In this document: positions 42,990-52,498 of the stretch, in pieces
Numbering within the stretch: position 1 is the first letter of the stretch
Layout of the letters: each line of letters begins with the position of its first letter
NCBI RefSeq assembly: GCF_008079445.1
Contig: NZ_VRYH01000003.1
Location: 363,658-427,657 of the forward strand
DNA from: Aidingimonas lacisalsi
Lineage (GTDB): Bacteria; Pseudomonadota; Gammaproteobacteria; Pseudomonadales; Halomonadaceae
DNA: 64,000 nucleotides
Reading direction: 5' to 3'
Translations under genes and position numbers: made by a program
The notes under the pieces: model-generated
Databases searched by the model: none
Told to the model about the DNA's origin: nothing
What the model saw: only the letters and a program-made list of their open reading frames with translations

Positions 42990-44521
42990 GGCCCGAAGTC
43001 GCGCTCCCCATCCTGATTCCTCTGATGGCTGGTTCCATCTCGTTGCTGTTCTGGCGATTACGGCTGGCCCAGCGATTGATTGCCGTGGGCGGAACCGGTG
43101 CCTTGTTGCTGACGAGTTTGTGGCTGCTCGTTTCGGTGAGCCACGACGGCATCCTCGTGATGCAGATGGGGGACTGGCCTGCACCCTTCGGCATCAGCCT
43201 CGTGGCGGACTTGTTCGGGGCAATCATGGTGGTGCTGACAGGAATCATCGGCTTTGCCGTCGCCGTGTATTCCCTGGCGACCACGGGGCGAGGGCACGAG
43301 GCGTTCGGCTATTTTCCGTTGATGCACCTGTTGCTGGCCGGTGTCGCCGGCGCGTTTCTGACCGGCGATATCTTCAACCTCTATGTCTGGTTCGAGGTGA
43401 TGCTGGTGGCCTCCTTTGCGTTATTGATTCTCGGCAGTGAGAAAGCGCAAATGGAAGGCGCCATCAAGTACGTGACGCTCAACCTGTTGTCATCGGTCAT
43501 TTTCCTGTCTGCTGTCGGGTTGCTCTATGGCATGGTAGGGACACTCAACATGGCGGATATCGCGCAGCGGCTCTCGCGAGTCGATGAGAGTGGCTTGATC
43601 GATGTGTTGGCGGTCATGTTCATGGTGGCCTTCGGTATCAAGGCGGCTGCTTTTCCGTTGTTCTTCTGGTTGCCGGCGTCCTATCACACCCCTCCCGTTG
43701 CCGTATCGGCGCTATTTGCCGGTCTGCTGACCAAAGTGGGCGTCTACGCATTGTTCAGGGTGTTTACTCTGATCTTTCATCAAAGCCCAAGCTATACCCA
43801 CGAAATACTGCTCTGGGGAGCCGGCCTGACAATGCTATCCGGTGTGCTCGGTGCCGCGGCGCAGTTCGAATTTCGTCGTATCCTGTCGTTTCATATCGTC
43901 AGCCAGATCGGCTACATGATCCTCGGCCTGGCGCTGTTCACGCCGTTGGCGATTATCGGGGGCGTGTTCTATATCATGCACCACATCATCGTTAAGACGA
44001 ATCTCTTCCTGGTCAGTGGGGTCGTCAATCGGTTATGTGGTAGTTACGATCTGAAAAAGTTGGGTGGCCTATACCGTACCCACCCCTGGCTGTCGATCCT
44101 CTTTCTGGTTCCCGCCCTGTCATTGGCGGGTATGCCGCCCTTGTCCGGTTTTTTCGCCAAGTTCATCGTGATTCGCGCCGGCATCGAAGCTGGCGCCTAT
44201 GGCGTTACTTTCATCGCCCTGTTGGTTGGCTTGTTGACACTTTATTCGATGATCAAGATCTGGGCCGAGGTCTTCTGGAAGGTACCGCCCGAGCCGGACG
44301 AGCGGGAGTCTGAAGAAGAGGAGTCCAGCATAGCGCCAATCAGACAGCGCGAAATGTGGCAGTTGTATGCGCCGATCGTGGGGCTCGCACTTTGTACACT
44401 GTTCATCGGGCTCAATGGCCAACCCATCTATGAGTTGGCAGCCGCTTCGGCGGACCAACTGCTCGACCCGTCTCGTTACATTGACGCCGTCATGTCAAAC
44501 AACGGGGAGAGATCGCCATGA
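42986..44521 (+). CDS. mrpD: Mrp antiporter subunit D (second operon)
   Basis: A 511-residue NuoM-like subunit with about 14 membrane helices. Conserved charges lie in [15 protein letters not shown] and [21 protein letters not shown]. It begins with GTG overlapping the mrpC stop by 4 bp. A cytoplasmic acidic stretch near residues 430-450 ([12 protein letters not shown]) is absent from the first operon's D subunit and may be a halophile trait. It is the main proton channel partner of subunit A. Confidence 0.94.
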   Translation: MRPEVALPILIPLMAGSISLLFWRLRLAQRLIAVGGTGALLLTSLWLLVSVSHDGILVMQMGDWPAPFGISLVADLFGAIMVVLTGIIGFAVAVYSLATTGRGHEAFGYFPLMHLLLAGVAGAFLTGDIFNLYVWFEVMLVASFALLILGSEKAQMEGAIKYVTLNLLSSVIFLSAVGLLYGMVGTLNMADIAQRLSRVDESGLIDVLAVMFMVAFGIKAAAFPLFFWLPASYHTPPVAVSALFAGLLTKVGVYALFRVFTLIFHQSPSYTHEILLWGAGLTMLSGVLGAAAQFEFRRILSFHIVSQIGYMILGLALFTPLAIIGGVFYIMHHIIVKTNLFLVSGVVNRLCGSYDLKKLGGLYRTHPWLSILFLVPALSLAGMPPLSGFFAKFIVIRAGIEAGAYGVTFIALLVGLLTLYSMIKIWAEVFWKVPPEPDERESEEEESSIAPIRQREMWQLYAPIVGLALCTLFIGLNGQPIYELAAASADQLLDPSRYIDAVMSNNGERSP

Positions 44522-44991
44522 TTGGTGCAGCCTGGAATTTGTTGCTTGCGCTGGCTTGGGTCGTCCTTACCGGTGATTTTAGCGGCCGCAACCTGCTGGC
44601 AGGACTGATCTTCGGTTACATGACACTGGCGTTGATCCAGTCGCAGGTCGAGGTTCTCGATGGTTATGCGCAGCGCGCTCCTCGTCTGATCATGTTCGTG
44701 GCGTTCTTCCTGAGTGAGCTGGTCAAGGCCAATCTGCGGGTTGCCTTTGATATATTGACGCCTCCCTGGTACATGCAACCCGGAGTCATCGCCATGCCGC
44801 TTCAAGCGCGTACGGAAGTGGAGATTGCGTTCGTTGCCAACCTGGTATCGCTGACGCCGGGGACCTTGAGCCTGGACGTGTCAGATGACCGTCGAGTGCT
44901 ATACATCCATGCCATGTTCCTCGAAGATGAAGAGGAGCTGCGCCAGAGTCTCGCCGAGATGGAGCGCCGCGCCCTGGCACTGTTCCGGTAG
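44518..44991 (+). CDS. mrpE: Mrp antiporter subunit E (second operon)
   Basis: A 157-residue subunit with the [14 protein letters not shown] and [14 protein letters not shown] signatures. The first ATG overlaps mrpD by 4 bp. It has two N-terminal membrane helices and a soluble C-terminal half. Confidence 0.93.
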   Translation: MIGAAWNLLLALAWVVLTGDFSGRNLLAGLIFGYMTLALIQSQVEVLDGYAQRAPRLIMFVAFFLSELVKANLRVAFDILTPPWYMQPGVIAMPLQARTEVEIAFVANLVSLTPGTLSLDVSDDRRVLYIHAMFLEDEEELRQSLAEMERRALALFR

Positions 44992-45020
44992 TCAGGCCAC
45001 AGGCATCGCTTGGAGGAGTC

Positions 45021-45293
45021 GTGTTGGATATCGTGATCGCCATAACCCTAGTGATGATGGCCGCCTCGCTTTGTCTGGCGTTCATTCGCCTGGTCATGGG
45101 ACCCAGCCTGCCCGATCGCGTCGTTGCGTTGGAGCTGTTGTCGACGCTGATCGTGGGAATGATCGGTGTCATCGCCATTGCAACGGATGTTGCCAGCTTC
45201 CTGGATGTCACCATTGTCATGGCGTTGATGGCGTTCCTGGCGTCCATCGGTTTCGCGCGCTTCCTGGAGCGGGGAGGACCACGCGATGATTGA
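45021..45293 (+). CDS. mrpF: Mrp antiporter subunit F (second operon)
   Basis: A 90-residue, three-helix subunit with the RLVMGPSLPDRVVALE signature. It begins with GTG after TTGGAGGAG; the adjacent TTG at 45024 is an alternative. It overlaps mrpG by 8 bp. Confidence 0.93.
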   Translation: MLDIVIAITLVMMAASLCLAFIRLVMGPSLPDRVVALELLSTLIVGMIGVIAIATDVASFLDVTIVMALMAFLASIGFARFLERGGPRDD

Positions 45294-45735
45294 TGTCATC
45301 AAGAGCATACTGCTGCTCACTGGCGCATCCTTCATGCTGCTTGCGGTCGTGGGCTTGTTGCGCTTGCCGGATTTGTTGACGCGTCTGCATGCGACGACCA
45401 AAGCGGCGACGCTTGGCGTTGCCATGGTGATGGTGGCCGTGGCATTGCATTTTGCCGAGGTTGCCGTGGTGGCCAGAGCGTTCGGGGTCATCCTGTTCTT
45501 GCTGATGACAGCGCCCGTGGCGGCCCATGTCATTGGGCGGGCGGGATATTTCGTGGGTTCCCGCTTATGGAGTGGTACGCTCAAGGATGAACTACGGCCT
45601 CACTACGATCCGATCACTCATGAGCTGCGCAGCGGACTCGAAGGTGATGAGCTCGTCGAGGGGGGCTTGGCAGATACTGCCGAGGAGGCAAACTCGCCTA
45701 CTTCGCCTGCTGATGATGGTGACCGCTCGCACTGA
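45286..45735 (+). CDS. mrpG: Mrp antiporter subunit G (second operon)
   Basis: A 149-residue subunit with three membrane helices and the LRLPDLLTRLHATTKAATLG signature. The last 55 residues are acidic and polar (ending with SPADDGDRSH). It is the last gene of the seven-gene plus-strand operon. Confidence 0.92.
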   Translation: MIDVIKSILLLTGASFMLLAVVGLLRLPDLLTRLHATTKAATLGVAMVMVAVALHFAEVAVVARAFGVILFLLMTAPVAAHVIGRAGYFVGSRLWSGTLKDELRPHYDPITHELRSGLEGDELVEGGLADTAEEANSPTSPADDGDRSH

Positions 45736-45744
45736 GCGATCGAG

Positions 45745-47064
45745 ATGACAGGGATGACCATGCGCCAAGTATTGCTGATATCGGTCGTATTCGTCTGGCT
45801 GGCCGGTTGCCAGACACTGTCTCATGGGGATACGGAGTCAGCGGCGGACGTTGCCGGTGCTTCTGTGTCCGAGACGTCGAGCGATAGCGAACGACCGTCG
45901 GGCGATTCGGACAATGCTACCGATGTCGACGACTTCGAATCCTGGATTGAGGCGTTTCGTCGTGAAGCCGCCCGTGAAGGTATCGATGGCGATGTCCTGG
46001 CGGCTGCCTTCGATGACGTACAGTATCGCGAGCGCGTCGTTGAGCTGGATCGTTCCCAGCCCGAGTTCGTGCGACCGATCTGGGAGTATCTGGATACGGC
46101 AGTGTCGGCGACCCGTATCGAGCATGGACGTGAACGTCTGGCCGCCCATCGTGATAGCGCCATGCTCGCGGAGCGGCGATATGGCGTGCCTGCAAACGTC
46201 ATCGTGGCGATCTGGGGCATCGAGAGTAATTACGGAGGTAACTTCGGTGATATTTCCACGATCGATGCCTTATCCACCTTGGCGTACGAGGGACGCCGTC
46301 CCGACTTCGCGCGGGGCGAGTTGATGGCGGCATTGCGCATTCTCCAGCGAGGCGATATCGACCGGGAGAGGATGCGTGGCTCCTGGGCAGGTGCCATGGG
46401 GCATACGCAGTTCCTTCCATCGAGTTTCGAGCGTTACGCGGTCGATGCGGATGACGATGGTCGTCGCGACATCTGGAACAGTATTCCCGATGTCATGGCA
46501 TCGACGGCTCACTATCTCGACGAGGCCGGCTGGCGTTCCGGAGAACCCTGGGGGGTTGAGGTAAGGCTGGATGAGGGTTTCGACTATGGCCTGGCTGGTA
46601 CGGAGACTCGCCGTTCCAGTCGTAACTGGGCATCTGCCGGCGTTCATGCCGTGGACGGTGGATCCCTGCCTGATTTCGAGCAGGCGTCCATCCTGGTGCC
46701 GGCAGGCGCGCAGGGGCCTGCCTTCATGGTCGGTCCCAATTATCGCGCCATACTGCGATACAACAATGCCACCAGTTATGCCTTGGCAGTAGGCATGCTT
46801 GCCCGGCAGATCGAAGGAGCCAGTGGTATACAGGAGACGTGGCCTCGCCATGAACAGCCGTTATCACGCCAGGATGTGCGTGACATGCAACAGCTGCTCA
46901 ATGGCCTGGGGCATGAAGCCGGTACGCCTGATGGTATTCTCGGGCCCAATACGCGGCACGGGTTGCGCGATTTTCAGCGCCGAATCGGTGAGATACCCGA
47001 TGGCTTCGCGACTCAGCGTCTCCTGGAGCGGTTGCGTGACGTCTCAGGCGAGACGAGCCAGTAA
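45745..47064 (+). CDS. Lytic murein transglycosylase, MltB family, lipoprotein
   Basis: A 439-residue lipoprotein. The N-terminus MRQVLLISVVFVWLAGCQ has a lipobox LAGC with the lipidated Cys about residue 22. An Asp/Ser-rich linker (about 27-52) leads to the SLT_2 catalytic domain, where AIWGIESNYGG holds the catalytic Glu and AGAMGHTQFLPSSF follows; a C-terminal peptidoglycan-binding domain (DMQQLLNGLGHEAGTPDG) completes it. It cleaves peptidoglycan glycan strands to 1,6-anhydro ends. The start is unclear between 45745, 45754 and 45760. Its 3' end overlaps the convergent rsmE by 21 bp. Confidence 0.9.
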   Translation: MTGMTMRQVLLISVVFVWLAGCQTLSHGDTESAADVAGASVSETSSDSERPSGDSDNATDVDDFESWIEAFRREAAREGIDGDVLAAAFDDVQYRERVVELDRSQPEFVRPIWEYLDTAVSATRIEHGRERLAAHRDSAMLAERRYGVPANVIVAIWGIESNYGGNFGDISTIDALSTLAYEGRRPDFARGELMAALRILQRGDIDRERMRGSWAGAMGHTQFLPSSFERYAVDADDDGRRDIWNSIPDVMASTAHYLDEAGWRSGEPWGVEVRLDEGFDYGLAGTETRRSSRNWASAGVHAVDGGSLPDFEQASILVPAGAQGPAFMVGPNYRAILRYNNATSYALAVGMLARQIEGASGIQETWPRHEQPLSRQDVRDMQQLLNGLGHEAGTPDGILGPNTRHGLRDFQRRIGEIPDGFATQRLLERLRDVSGETSQ

Positions 47065-47757
47065 GGCAATCACGGCGGTTTCCACGCGCAAGATGCGAGG
47101 CCCCATATGGATACCCTGACAGCCGGCATCGAGTAACTTGTCGACTTCGTAATCGATGAACCCCCCTTCCGGTCCGATGATCAGGGTCGTAGGGGAGGCG
47201 GCACCATGCGGGCATGCTTCCGGCATGCCTGGGTGGGCCAGTAGCCCGTGGCGCTCCTCGAGCCGAGCCGGTAGCCGGTCCTCGACGAAGGGTTTGAAAC
47301 GGGGTTCCATGATGACGTCGGGATAGCGAGTGTCACGCGCCTGCTCCAGGCCCAGAGTCAGGTGTTGACGGACCTTGTCGGGCGTGAGTTCCGGAGACTG
47401 CCAATAGCTCTTCTCCACACGGCGTGTATGCAGCAGGGTAATGCCCTTCACTCCCATGGCGGTGACATGTTCCAGGGTACGAGCCAGCATGCGGGGGCGA
47501 GGTAACGCCAGGATCAACTCGATATCCAGAGAGGGCGGCGGTGGCTGATCGAGTTGCTCGATCTCGACGATGGCATGGTCATCGGCGAGCCGACTCAAGC
47601 GCGCCTGTCCGATGTAGCCGTTCCGCTGGCCGACGATCAGCGGGTCGCCAATGGTGGCGCCATGAATCTCGCGTAGGTGCCGGATGCGGCGCGTATCGCT
47701 GATACGCGCGTGATGGGCATCCAGAAAATCGGTATCGTCGAGTAGTATCAGGTTCAT
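47044..47757 (-). CDS. rsmE: 16S rRNA (uracil(1498)-N3)-methyltransferase
   Basis: A 237-residue SPOUT-class RNA methyltransferase that modifies U1498 of 16S rRNA. RISDTRRIRHLRE in the N-terminal PUA-like domain, and IIGPEGGFIDYEV plus LGPRILRVETA-like (MGPRILRVETAVIALL) in the C-terminal domain are the family signatures. The ATG at 47757 (MNLILLDD) is the typical family start; the frame is open further upstream. The 3' end overlaps the lytic transglycosylase gene. The start faces phaR, leaving about 100 bp for divergent promoters. Confidence 0.92.
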   Translation of the reverse strand: MNLILLDDTDFLDAHHARISDTRRIRHLREIHGATIGDPLIVGQRNGYIGQARLSRLADDHAIVEIEQLDQPPPPSLDIELILALPRPRMLARTLEHVTAMGVKGITLLHTRRVEKSYWQSPELTPDKVRQHLTLGLEQARDTRYPDVIMEPRFKPFVEDRLPARLEERHGLLAHPGMPEACPHGAASPTTLIIGPEGGFIDYEVDKLLDAGCQGIHMGPRILRVETAVIALLARLA

Positions 47758-47863
47758 CGGAGACTCGAATAAGGCAAGGCATGGATTGGCTAGATGGCGT
47801 GGCGCAGTGCACAATATCCGCATGAAGCCAGGTTCGAACAATGAAGACAACAGGAGCAACGCC

Positions 47864-48319
47864 GTGCGCGTGATTCGTAAATATGCCAACCGTCGGCTCT
47901 ATGATACCGAACAGAGCCGTTATGTGACCCTCGAAGATTTGCGTGGTTTGATTCTCGAGGAAGTCCCTTTTCGTGTCGAGGATGCCAAGAGTGGTGAAGA
48001 CCTGACTCGGACCATTCTCTTGTCGATCATCATCGAGCAGGAACAGGCCGATAGCGATGCCGAGGTGTTTTCCAATGACCTGCTCGAACAGTTGATCCGT
48101 GTCTATGCCATGTCCCAGCCACTGCCGTTGGCCCACTATCTGGAGCAAGGGACTCGCTTGATGATGGAGCAGCAGGAACAAATGCAGAATCAGTGGCAGC
48201 AGGCCATGAAAAATTCGCCCATGGAACTGATGCGGGAACTGGCCGAAGAGAACATGCGTTTCTGGCAGCAGACCTTCAATCAGCGGCCCAACCGTGACGA
48301 TGACGACAAGACGTCGTGA
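47864..48319 (+). CDS. phaR: PhaR-type polyhydroxyalkanoate synthesis regulator
   Basis: A 151-residue protein with the PHB/PHA accumulation regulator DNA-binding domain: VRVIRKYANRRLYDTEQSRYVTLEDL at the very start matches the highly conserved KYxNRRLYDT family block. The C-terminal part is Gln/Glu rich. PhaR binds both PHA granules and DNA and represses phasin and synthesis genes. I favour the GTG at 47864, which has CAGGAG 7 bases upstream; an in-frame ATG at 47822 adds 14 residues. No pha synthesis gene is in the window. Polyhydroxyalkanoate storage is typical of halomonads. Confidence 0.85.
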   Translation: MRVIRKYANRRLYDTEQSRYVTLEDLRGLILEEVPFRVEDAKSGEDLTRTILLSIIIEQEQADSDAEVFSNDLLEQLIRVYAMSQPLPLAHYLEQGTRLMMEQQEQMQNQWQQAMKNSPMELMRELAEENMRFWQQTFNQRPNRDDDDKTS

Positions 48320-48488
48320 TGCGCGTGTCCGATCTCATTCCTGCCGGTAGACGTTGAAGCATTCGACGCAGCCGCTCAGCCGGGCGGTCTGAAGGCAAGG
48401 CCCGGGCCGTAGCGCGAAGAGACCAGGACTTTCTGGCATAATGCCCGGCCATTCCCTTTTCCGTGTCGAACATCAGCAAGGTGTCCAG

Positions 48489-49775
48489 ATGAAGGTTCTG
48501 ATCATTGGCGGCGGTGGCCGTGAACACGCGTTGGCCTGGAAGGTTGCGCAATCGCCTCAAGTCACTCGCGTTTATGTGGCGCCTGGGAACGCCGGAACGG
48601 CCTGCGATCCCAGGCTCGTCAATGTTCCCATTGGTGCCGAGGCATTGCCGGAGCTCGAGGCATTCGCGTGCGAGCAGCGCATCGACCTGACGATCGTCGG
48701 CCCCGAGGCGCCATTGGTGGCCGGTGTGGTGGATCGATTCCGGGCGGCTGGTCTGGCGATTTTCGGGCCAACTCGGTCTGCCGCTCAACTCGAAGGATCG
48801 AAGTCCTTCTCCAAGGATTTCCTGGCACGTCACGAGATTCCCACCGCCGAATATGCGACGTTTACCGAGCTGGCGCCGGCTCTCGATTATCTTGCTGCCA
48901 AAGGCGCTCCCATTGTCGTCAAAGCTGATGGTCTGGCAGCCGGCAAAGGTGTGATCGTGGCCATGACCCAGTCGGACGCCGAAGCGGCGGTTCGCGATAT
49001 GCTGGAAGCCAATGCATTCGGTGATGCCGGTGCTCGTGTCGTGATCGAGGAGTATCTGGAGGGTGAAGAAGCCAGTTTCATCGCCATGGTCGATGGCACG
49101 TCGATCCTGCCGATGGCTACCAGCCAGGATCACAAACGGGCTCTTGATGGTGACCGGGGGCCCAATACTGGAGGAATGGGGGCGTACTCGCCGGCACCGG
49201 TGGTGACCGACGACGTACACCGACGCATCATGAGCGAAGTGATCGAGCCTACCGTGCGAGGGATGGCGGCGGAAGGACACCCCTATACAGGTTTCTTGTA
49301 TGCTGGGTTGATGATCACGCCCGATGGAGCGCCCAAGGTCATCGAGTTCAACTGTCGGTTCGGTGACCCTGAGACACAGCCGATCATGTTGCGTTTGACA
49401 TCAGACCTGGCGGCACTGTGTCTGGCCGGTGCCAGCGGTGATCTAGCCGACTGGCAGTGCGATTGGGATTCACGCGCAGCCGTGGGTGTCGTATTGGCTG
49501 CAGGCGGCTATCCAGACGGTTATCGCAAGGGCGATGTCATCGATGGGTTGGCGAGCGCCGAAGCAACCGGTTGCCAGGTCTTTCATGCGGGAACGACGCA
49601 AGACGACCAAGGTCGAGTCGTCACCAGCGGCGGGCGCGTGCTATGTGTGACAGCCTTGGGTGATGATGTGGCCCAGGCACGTGATCTTGTGTATCGCGGT
49701 GTGGGCGCCATTACCTGGCCGGGTGTCCATTACCGGCGGGATATTGCATATCGGGCGATTGCCCGTCAGACATGA
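48489..49775 (+). CDS. purD: Phosphoribosylamine--glycine ligase
   Basis: A 428-residue ATP-grasp enzyme that makes glycinamide ribonucleotide, the second step of purine synthesis. MKVLIIGGGGREHALAWKV is the N-terminal signature; ATP-grasp residues follow in DGLAAGKGVIV and VIEEYLEGEEASFIAMVDG, and FNCRFGDPETQ holds metal ligands. The ATG at 48489 follows AAGGTG. Unlike many genomes, no purH gene precedes it; phaR does. Confidence 0.95.
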   Translation: MKVLIIGGGGREHALAWKVAQSPQVTRVYVAPGNAGTACDPRLVNVPIGAEALPELEAFACEQRIDLTIVGPEAPLVAGVVDRFRAAGLAIFGPTRSAAQLEGSKSFSKDFLARHEIPTAEYATFTELAPALDYLAAKGAPIVVKADGLAAGKGVIVAMTQSDAEAAVRDMLEANAFGDAGARVVIEEYLEGEEASFIAMVDGTSILPMATSQDHKRALDGDRGPNTGGMGAYSPAPVVTDDVHRRIMSEVIEPTVRGMAAEGHPYTGFLYAGLMITPDGAPKVIEFNCRFGDPETQPIMLRLTSDLAALCLAGASGDLADWQCDWDSRAAVGVVLAAGGYPDGYRKGDVIDGLASAEATGCQVFHAGTTQDDQGRVVTSGGRVLCVTALGDDVAQARDLVYRGVGAITWPGVHYRRDIAYRAIARQT

Positions 49776-49820
49776 GCCATGTTCCCGGAGCAGTCGTTAT
49801 GCGAATGAAGGGGCGTTAGG

Positions 49821-50693
49821 ATGTCACGCGAATATCCGGTCATTGCGGTGACCGGTTCGTCCGGTGCCGGCACGACGACGGTCAGACGAACCTTCGAGCG
49901 CATGTTCGCTCGAGAGGACGTCCATGCCGCGTTCGTCGACGGCGACGCTTTTCATCGCTATACCAAGGATGAGCTGGCTCGCATCTTTCGGGAAGAGCCT
50001 GAGCGCACGGATGAACTGTCGCATTTCGCTGTCGAAGCCAACCTGCTCGATCGGCTGGAGGTCTTGTTCCAGGAATATGGCGAGCATGGCACCGGCACGT
50101 ATCGACATTATGTGCATGCCGAAGACCGTCGGCTGGTCGAAGGTGGGCATCAGGTCGGGACGTTTACCGAGTGGCAATCCCTGCCCTGCGGTACCGATCT
50201 CCTGTTCTATGAGGGCCTGCATGGCGGCTTGGTCACCGCCGATCATGATATTGCCCGTCATGTCGATCTTCTGGTCGGTGTGGCGCCGACGATGAATCTG
50301 GAATGGATACAGAAAATCGATCGCGATACCAAGCTCAGGGGATACTCCCAGGAAGCCGTTATCGATACCATCCTCGGGCGCATGCACGATTATGTGCGCT
50401 ACATACAGCCCCAGTTTTCGCGGACACATATCAATTTTCAGCGCGTACCGACCGTGGATACCTCCAATCCCTTCGAGGTCCAGGATATTCCCACCGACGC
50501 CGAGTCCTTCGTGGTGGTGCGCTTTCGTGATCCCTCCACGGTGGACTTCCCCTATTTGCTGACCATGATCCAGGATGCCTTCATGAGCCGTCCCCACACA
50601 TTGGTGGTTCCCGGTTCGCGCCTTTCGCTGGCCATGGAGTTGATTCTGGGGCCGCTGGTGAGACAGCTACTCAGTCAGCGGCGATTTCGCTGA
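49821..50693 (+). CDS. Phosphoribulokinase family protein (PrkB-like)
   Basis: A 290-residue P-loop kinase resembling phosphoribulokinase. The nucleotide-binding loop is GSSGAGTTT, and FVDGDAFHRY and the FYEGLHGGLV segment follow the family. Similar genes occur widely in heterotrophic gammaproteobacteria that lack RuBisCO (for example E. coli prkB), so a Calvin-cycle role is unlikely and the substrate is unknown. No carbon-fixation gene is visible in the window. Lies 45 bp after purD and may share its transcript. Confidence 0.88.
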   Translation: MSREYPVIAVTGSSGAGTTTVRRTFERMFAREDVHAAFVDGDAFHRYTKDELARIFREEPERTDELSHFAVEANLLDRLEVLFQEYGEHGTGTYRHYVHAEDRRLVEGGHQVGTFTEWQSLPCGTDLLFYEGLHGGLVTADHDIARHVDLLVGVAPTMNLEWIQKIDRDTKLRGYSQEAVIDTILGRMHDYVRYIQPQFSRTHINFQRVPTVDTSNPFEVQDIPTDAESFVVVRFRDPSTVDFPYLLTMIQDAFMSRPHTLVVPGSRLSLAMELILGPLVRQLLSQRRFR

Positions 50694-50760
50694 GTGTGGG
50701 ACGGTTGGCTATCCTGCCTTCAGATCATGCGACTGCACATTCCCCAACCGGAGAGACATC

Positions 50761-51102
50761 ATGGACTGCCTGTTCTGCAAGATCATCGATCGAGAGATTC
50801 CTGGTGATATCGTCTATGAAGATGATGAGGTTCTGGCCTTCAACGACATCAATCCCCAGGCACCGACACATATATTGATCATTCCCAAGCGCCACATCGC
50901 CACGCTCAATGATCTCGCCGATGGTGACCAGGCGCTGATGGGGCGGTTGACCCAAACGGCGGCGACTCTGGCCAAAGAGAGAGGCTTTGCCGACGATGGA
51001 TATCGTGTCGTGATGAACTGCAATGAAAAAGGCGGCCAGACGGTCTATCATATTCATATGCACCTGATGGGCGGCCGCGGCTTTACCTGGCCGGCTGGGT
51101 AG
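50761..51102 (+). CDS. HIT-family (HINT) purine nucleoside phosphoramidase
   Basis: A 113-residue HIT protein. CLFCKIIDREIPGDIVYED is the N-terminal signature and the catalytic triad H97-I-H99-M-H101 (VYHIHMHLMGG) is intact. HINT proteins hydrolyse AMP-lysine and similar phosphoramidates. A GGAGAG site precedes the ATG. A strong terminator follows. Confidence 0.94.
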   Translation: MDCLFCKIIDREIPGDIVYEDDEVLAFNDINPQAPTHILIIPKRHIATLNDLADGDQALMGRLTQTAATLAKERGFADDGYRVVMNCNEKGGQTVYHIHMHLMGGRGFTWPAG

Positions 51103-51167
51103 TCGGCGAATCAGCGCTACACCGTCGCTGTCATATGCAAGTGAGCGGCGCATCGGTGCATCATCCT

Positions 51168-51197
51168 CGAGCCGTTCCGGAATTCCGGAGCGGCTCG
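51168..51197 (+). terminator. Terminator after the HIT gene
   Basis: A 13-bp stem (51168-51180 with 51185-51197) with one T-G pair and an AATT loop, followed by TTCGTTAG. It separates the HIT gene from coq7. Confidence 0.7.
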
Positions 51198-51269
51198 TTC
51201 GTTAGTGTCGCTTTCACACGCATGGGGGCACGGTTAGACTGGTGACAATCAAGTAAACGAGGCTGTGAC

Positions 51270-51911
51270 ATGAACCGTCAGCTATCCCGCACCGACAATC
51301 TCATTCACCAATTCGATACGGTGCTGCGTACGCTCGTACCGCATGCAGCGCGGCCCTCGCGTCCCTCGCCGGCGGCCAATATCGAAGAGACCTCCATGAC
51401 CGAAGCGGATCGGGAACACACCGTCGGTCTGATGCGAATCAATCATACCGGTGAGGTATGTGCCCAGGCGTTGTACCAGGGGCAGGGCCTGACAGCCAAG
51501 CTGCCTGATACGCGTGAGCAGATGGAGCAGGCGGCGCAGGAGGAAGTCGATCACCTTGCCTGGTGCGATGCCCGGATCGAAGAGCTCGAGGGGCGCACGA
51601 GTCTGCTCAATCCTGCTTTCTACATGGCGTCGTTCGGCTTGGGCGCTATCGCAGGGGCGGTCGGTGATCGTATCAGTCTAGGATTCGTGGCGGCGACCGA
51701 AGAGCAGGTCGGCAAACACCTCGATGATCATTTGCAGAAATTGCCGTCCCATGATCGCCGCTCAAGAGCGATTCTCGAACAAATGCGCGAAGATGAAGCG
51801 CATCACGAACGCTGGGCTTTGGAAGCCGGCGGAGCCCGCTTCCCACTACCGGCCAAGCTGGGCATGCGCATCATGTCGAAAGTGATGACGAAGAGCGTCT
51901 ATCGCATCTAA
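51270..51911 (+). CDS. coq7: 3-demethoxyubiquinol 3-hydroxylase
   Basis: A 213-residue di-iron protein that makes the penultimate hydroxylation in ubiquinone synthesis. [32 protein letters not shown], and [15 protein letters not shown] supply the Glu and His ligands of the ferritin-like diiron centre. The length matches bacterial Coq7 proteins. It converges on the OsmC gene. The gene begins after a terminator and probably has its own promoter. Confidence 0.93.
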   Translation: MNRQLSRTDNLIHQFDTVLRTLVPHAARPSRPSPAANIEETSMTEADREHTVGLMRINHTGEVCAQALYQGQGLTAKLPDTREQMEQAAQEEVDHLAWCDARIEELEGRTSLLNPAFYMASFGLGAIAGAVGDRISLGFVAATEEQVGKHLDDHLQKLPSHDRRSRAILEQMREDEAHHERWALEAGGARFPLPAKLGMRIMSKVMTKSVYRI

Positions 51912-52015
51912 GGTGCAACGCCCCCGAGCGAAGCGGGACGCCTGGCGATAGAGTGAGCTGACTCTCCGCCGTCTTTTCCCACCTCGCCTCAGTGCCTATT
52001 CCCGTCGTGGTGGCG

Positions 52016-52435
52016 TCATTCCTCGATGATCGTGTAATCATGAGTGATTTCGACGCCACCCTGGGCGAGCATGATCGAGGCACTGCAGTATTTCTCGGCG
52101 GAAAGCGACACGGCTCGTTTTACCTGAGCGTCTTTCAGACCGTGACCGGTGACCTTGAAGTGGACATGGATATGCGTGAAGACACTCGGTACGCTGTCGG
52201 CACGTTCGGCTTCGATCTCGGCGACGCAATCGCTGACCGGTGCCCGGGCCTTCTCCAGTATTTCCATGACATCGAACGAGGTGCAGGCGCCGAGTCCCAT
52301 CAACATCATTTCCATGGGGCGCGGGCCCGTGTTGCGACCGCCGTGGTCGGGCGGACCGTCGATCACGACACTATGACCACTCCCGGATTCGGCGACGAAC
52401 TGGCGCCCGTCGGTCCATTTGACACTGGCTTGCAT
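52016..52435 (-). CDS. OsmC-family protein (YhfA-like)
   Basis: A 139-residue OsmC-fold protein. Two cysteines are candidates for peroxidase activity: the Cys of MGLGACTSFDVM (about 55) and the Cys of SAEKYCSASIML (about 118). The family reduces organic hydroperoxides, but YhfA-like members have not been well characterised. AAGGAA before the ATG at 52435 (MQASVKW) supports the start. Stands just downstream of the MurU gene on the same strand, 63 bp apart. Confidence 0.88.
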   Translation of the reverse strand: MQASVKWTDGRQFVAESGSGHSVVIDGPPDHGGRNTGPRPMEMMLMGLGACTSFDVMEILEKARAPVSDCVAEIEAERADSVPSVFTHIHVHFKVTGHGLKDAQVKRAVSLSAEKYCSASIMLAQGGVEITHDYTIIEE

Positions 52436-52498
52436 GGATAGATTTCCTTCGGCATACGTGGATGGAAGAGCGCAGCATAGCACTCTCTGGACGTCGAC

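Noticed and set aside
45287-45301. TTGAT-like and ATCAA-like halves near the mrpG start, considered an Fnr box
   Set aside because: The spacing is 3 rather than 4 bp and it lies inside coding sequence.
48320-48488. Possible PurR-type operator before purD
   Set aside because: No convincing palindrome of the expected form could be found.
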